Assembly: GCA_002315475.1 (NCBI GenBank) | Contig: DCGI01000015.1 | Location: 78,030-86,119 of the forward strand | Direction: 5' to 3' | Length of the DNA stretch: 8,090 bases | From: Christensenella sp. UBA1782 | Lineage (GTDB): Bacteria; Bacillota; Clostridia; Christensenellales; DTU072 | In this document: positions 6,683 to 8,090 of the stretch, one piece after another | Layout of the letters: the number at the start of each line of letters is the position of its first letter | Numbering within the stretch: the first letter of the stretch is position 1 | Notes under the pieces: model-generated | What the model was told of the DNA's origin: nothing | What the model saw: the letters and a program-made list of their open reading frames with translations, nothing else | Databases searched by the model: none | Program-made: the position numbers and the translations under genes

Positions 6683-6904
6683 TCAAAGGAAGACGTTATT
6701 GAAGTAGATGGCGTTGTTATCGAAGTTTTACCGGGAACAAACTTCAAGGTAAAATTGAACAACGGCGGACATATCATCACCGCTTATTTGTGCGGGAAGA
6801 TGCGTCAACGCACCATTAAAGTCAGTGTGGGCGACTCGGTCAAAGTGGAAATGAGCCCGTATGACTTAAACAGAGGAAGAATAAGTTACAGAAACAGAAA
6901 TTAA
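6680..6904 (+). CDS. infA: Translation initiation factor IF-1, GTG start
   Basis: IF-1 is a single OB-fold protein that sits in the 30S A site during initiation. It has 74 aa (family about 72). The start MSKEDVIEVDG, LPGTNFKVKL, GKMR and the end SPYDLNRGRISYRNRN are typical. The middle is divergent: the usual AHISGKMR-x-N-Y-I-R is AYLCGKMRQRTIK here (residues 35-47), and the NGG turn (28-30) has one extra residue. The GTG start is fixed by the protein alignment and by GGAGG (6670-6674) five bases upstream. An ATG at 6676 lies in another frame and stops after eight codons. Confidence 0.95.
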   Translation: MSKEDVIEVDGVVIEVLPGTNFKVKLNNGGHIITAYLCGKMRQRTIKVSVGDSVKVEMSPYDLNRGRISYRNRN

Positions 6905-6925
6905 CAAAAAAATCGGAGGTATATT

Positions 6926-7042
6926 ATGAAAGTCAGACCGTCGGTAAAACCTATGTGTGACAAATGCAAAATCATTAAGAGAAACGGAAAAGTTATGGTT
7001 ATTTGCTCGAAATATCCTAAACATAAGCAAAAACAAGGCTAA
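6926..7042 (+). CDS. rpmJ: Large-subunit ribosomal protein L36 (bL36), zinc form
   Basis: L36 is the smallest 50S protein and stabilises 23S rRNA near the L7/L12 base. This short gene encodes 38 aa beginning MKVRPSVKPMCDKCK and ending KHKQKQG. The zinc ligands are C11-x2-C14, C27 and H33. The C27-x5-H33 spacing matches the 38-aa type seen in E. coli rather than the 37-aa Bacillus type. The ATG follows CGGAGG. It is the last gene of the spc block; no intrinsic terminator follows directly, so readthrough into rpsM is possible. Confidence 0.96.
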   Translation: MKVRPSVKPMCDKCKIIKRNGKVMVICSKYPKHKQKQG

Positions 7043-7048
7043 AAACGT

Positions 7049-7078
7049 TTGCAAAAATTGATAGAGTTGTGCTATAAT
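7049..7078 (+). promoter_or_regulatory. Extended -10 promoter for the rpsM operon
   Basis: A perfect TATAAT (7073-7078) is preceded by TG at 7070-7071, giving the extended -10 TGCTATAAT. A TTGCAA at 7049-7054 is a 4/6 match to the -35 box with an 18-base spacer. The predicted transcript starts near 7084-7086, leaving a leader of about 165 nt before rpsM. The location in the only real gap of the window supports it. It was read by eye, not tested. Confidence 0.7.
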
Positions 7079-7092
7079 ATCACAGCTTATTC

Positions 7093-7137
7093 GGAAAACC
7101 ATCCTCGAAAGGCGAAAAAATGACTTTCGAGGATTCC
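7093..7137 (+). promoter_or_regulatory. Leader hairpin 1, perfect 11-bp stem
   Basis: ATCCTCGAAAG (7101-7111) and CTTTCGAGGAT (7124-7134) are perfect inverted repeats around a 12-base A-rich loop. A further GGA/TCC pair (7093-7095 with 7135-7137) is possible across a 5-base bulge on the 5' side. No T run follows the stem, so it is not a standard intrinsic terminator. It begins about 8-16 bases after the predicted transcription start. It may be a structural part of a regulatory leader or protect the 5' end. Confidence 0.7.
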
Positions 7138-7151
7138 ATTTGAGTTCAATT

Positions 7152-7202
7152 TGAAGGCGGCTGAATCGCTCTATCCCACCAAAAACAGAGCGGTTTCCTT
7201 CA
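7152..7202 (+). promoter_or_regulatory. Leader stem-loop 2 before rpsM
   Basis: TGAAGG (7152-7157) pairs with CCTTCA (7197-7202), and GAATCGCTCT (7163-7172) pairs with AGAGCGGTTT (7187-7196) with two G-U pairs. A 5-base bulge CGGCT (7158-7162) separates the two helices on the 5' side. The apical loop is 14 bases (7173-7186) and contains CCAAAA, which is complementary to the SD region of rpsM. Sixteen pairs in such a short stretch make a real RNA structure likely. The function is inferred from position. Confidence 0.6.
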
Positions 7203-7240
7203 TCGATTCATATAGATAAAGAATAAAAAAATTTTGGAGG
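7179..7240 (+). promoter_or_regulatory. Possible pseudoknot between leader loop and rpsM Shine-Dalgarno
   Basis: CCAAAA (7179-7184, apical loop of stem-loop 2) is complementary to TTTTGG (7232-7237). The last two bases of the latter are the first two of the GGAGG SD (7236-7240) serving rpsM at 7250. Pairing would hide part of the ribosome binding site, as in autoregulated ribosomal-protein leaders. Six A/U-rich pairs can also occur by chance, so this is tentative. Confidence 0.4.
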
Positions 7241-7249
7241 AGAAGTTAG

Positions 7250-7624
7250 ATGGCTCGTATAGCAGGTGTAGATTTACCCCGTGAAAAGAGAGTAGAAATC
7301 GGATTGACCTATATCTTTGGTATCGGTCTCGTTACGTCGCAAAAAATCTTAAAAGAAACCGGCGTGAATCCCGACGTCAGAGTCAAGGATTTAACCGAAG
7401 ACGACGTAGCAAAAATTCGTGATTATATCGAATCGCATTGCGTCGTAGAAGGTGACTTGAGAAGAGATATCGCCTTGGACATCAAAAGATTAAAAGATAT
7501 CGGATGTTACAGAGGTGTAAGACACAGAAAGAATTTGCCCGTAAGAGGACAAAGCACAAAACAAAACGCTCGTACCCGTAAGGGGCCGAAGAAGACGGTC
7601 GGGCGTGGTAAGAAAAAGGACTAA
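7250..7624 (+). CDS. rpsM: Small-subunit ribosomal protein S13 (uS13)
   Basis: S13 is a 30S head protein that forms bridges to L5 and contacts P-site tRNA through its C-terminal tail. The protein is 124 aa (family about 118-124). It has MARIAGVDLPREKRVEIGLTYIFGIG at the start, the helix-two-turn-helix core, GCYRGVRHRKNLPVRGQ (86-101) and the basic tail NARTRKGPKKTVGRGKKKD. The usual GQRTK reads GQSTK here. The ATG follows TTTTGGAGG with a 9-base spacer. It opens the alpha-operon part and is the first gene after the non-coding leader, making it the natural target of any leader control. Confidence 0.97.
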   Translation: MARIAGVDLPREKRVEIGLTYIFGIGLVTSQKILKETGVNPDVRVKDLTEDDVAKIRDYIESHCVVEGDLRRDIALDIKRLKDIGCYRGVRHRKNLPVRGQSTKQNARTRKGPKKTVGRGKKKD

Positions 7625-7635
7625 GGAGGTAATGT

Positions 7636-8034
7636 ATGGCTACTGCAGTTAAAAAGTCTACCGTAAAAAAGAGAAAAGACTTAAAACGTATTGAAAAGGG
7701 ACAGGTTCACGTACATACCACCCATAATAACACCATTGTTACCGTAACCGATATGCAAGGAAACACCATCAGTTGGGCTTCCGCCGGCGTAATCGGCTAT
7801 AAGGGTGCTCGTAAGGAAACGGCTTTTGCCGCTACCCAAGCCACCGAAAAAGCGGTAAACGATGCAAAAGCACACGGCATCAGAAGAGTCGAAGTATACG
7901 TAAAGGGTACCGGTCAAGGCAGAGAACCCAGCATCCGTGCCATCCAATCTTGTGAAGTGGATATCACGATGATTAAGGACGTTTCTCCCATCCCGCACAA
8001 CGGTTGCCGTCCGCCGAAGAGACGCCGCGTTTAA
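7636..8034 (+). CDS. rpsK: Small-subunit ribosomal protein S11 (uS11)
   Basis: S11 lies on the 30S platform, near the E-site mRNA, and pairs with S18 and S6. The protein is 132 aa (family about 129-131). The HNNTIVTVTD motif, the SAGVIGYKGARK segment, VYVKGTGQGRE and the invariant tail DVSPIPHNGCRPPKRRRV are present. The tail includes the Asn-Gly pair known to form isoaspartate in E. coli S11. The ATG at 7636 is chosen over one at 7632 because GGAGG lies six bases upstream and the other frame ends after six codons. Confidence 0.97.
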   Translation: MATAVKKSTVKKRKDLKRIEKGQVHVHTTHNNTIVTVTDMQGNTISWASAGVIGYKGARKETAFAATQATEKAVNDAKAHGIRRVEVYVKGTGQGREPSIRAIQSCEVDITMIKDVSPIPHNGCRPPKRRRV

Positions 8035-8055
8035 TTTGAGGAGGTATAATAGACA

Positions 8056-8090
8056 ATGGCTAGATATACAGGTCCTGTTTGCAGACTTTG
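8056..8090 (+). CDS. rpsD: Small-subunit ribosomal protein S4 (uS4), N-terminal fragment
   Basis: Only the first eleven complete codons are present, reading MARYTGPVCRL, and the window ends in the next codon (TG-). This is the standard N terminus of S4, a primary 16S-binding assembly protein. C9, with the incomplete codon possibly Cys12, fits the zinc-binding form of S4 (C-x2-C). GGAGG at 8040-8044 lies 11 bases before the ATG. S4 is the known autoregulator of the alpha operon in E. coli, relevant to the leader before rpsM. Confidence 0.9.
   Translation, partial: MARYTGPVCRL

Noticed and set aside
7101..7134. Hairpin 1 as an intrinsic terminator of the spc operon
   Set aside because: The stem is followed by TCCATTTGAG, not a T run, and it lies downstream of the promoter for the next genes.
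7206..7224. ATTC/GAAT pairing near the rpsM SD
   Set aside because: Only four A/T-rich pairs, expected by chance in this A-rich stretch.
8045..8050. TATAAT between rpsK and rpsD as a promoter
   Set aside because: It lies in the SD-to-start spacer of rpsD with no convincing -35 box. A start here would give a transcript without the SD.
1..8090. Mobile elements, CRISPR, tRNA or toxin-antitoxin genes
   Set aside because: Apart from the 207-base leader the window is packed with conserved translation and housekeeping genes; no repeats or recombinase-like frames were seen.

Overview
The window is an almost gap-free stretch of the spc operon running into the start of the alpha operon, with every gene on the + strand. 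The order is (rplN end)-rplX-rplE-rpsN-rpsH-rplF-rplR-rpsE-rpmD-rplO-secY-adk-map-KOW protein-infA-rpmJ, then a 207-base non-coding gap, then rpsM-rpsK-rpsD (cut by the window end). This order, the short zinc-type S14 (61 aa), a zinc-type adenylate kinase, a small L14e-like KOW gene between map and infA, and near-perfect GGAGG Shine-Dalgarno (SD) sequences before most genes point to a Gram-positive Bacillota, most likely an uncultured Clostridia-type lineage. I cannot name a genus from the sequence.

Positions 1-5023 hold the large- and small-subunit protein genes and secY. Gene gaps are only 10-13 nt, and rplO and secY share one base, so this reads as one tightly coupled transcript. Positions 5029-6665 hold three housekeeping genes: adenylate kinase, methionine aminopeptidase and a KOW RNA-binding protein. 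They have looser codon use, a weak SD at adk and a 14-nt adk/map overlap. Positions 6680-7042 hold the small translation genes infA (GTG start) and rpmJ.

The 7043-7249 gap is the most interesting part. It carries a good extended -10 promoter, a perfect 11-bp hairpin, and a second long stem-loop. The apical loop of the second stem-loop can pair with six bases overlapping the rpsM SD. This is the layout expected of a ribosomal-protein autoregulatory leader. S4, encoded third in the same operon, is the natural candidate ligand by analogy with the E. coli alpha operon, but the fold here is an inference.

Two unrelated proteins in the window, L24 and adenylate kinase, each keep four zinc-site cysteines but have one knuckle shortened from CxxC to CxC. 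S14, L36 and the start of S4 also look like zinc-binding forms. Otherwise this is a conserved core-genome region. I saw no mobile element, CRISPR array, tRNA or rRNA.
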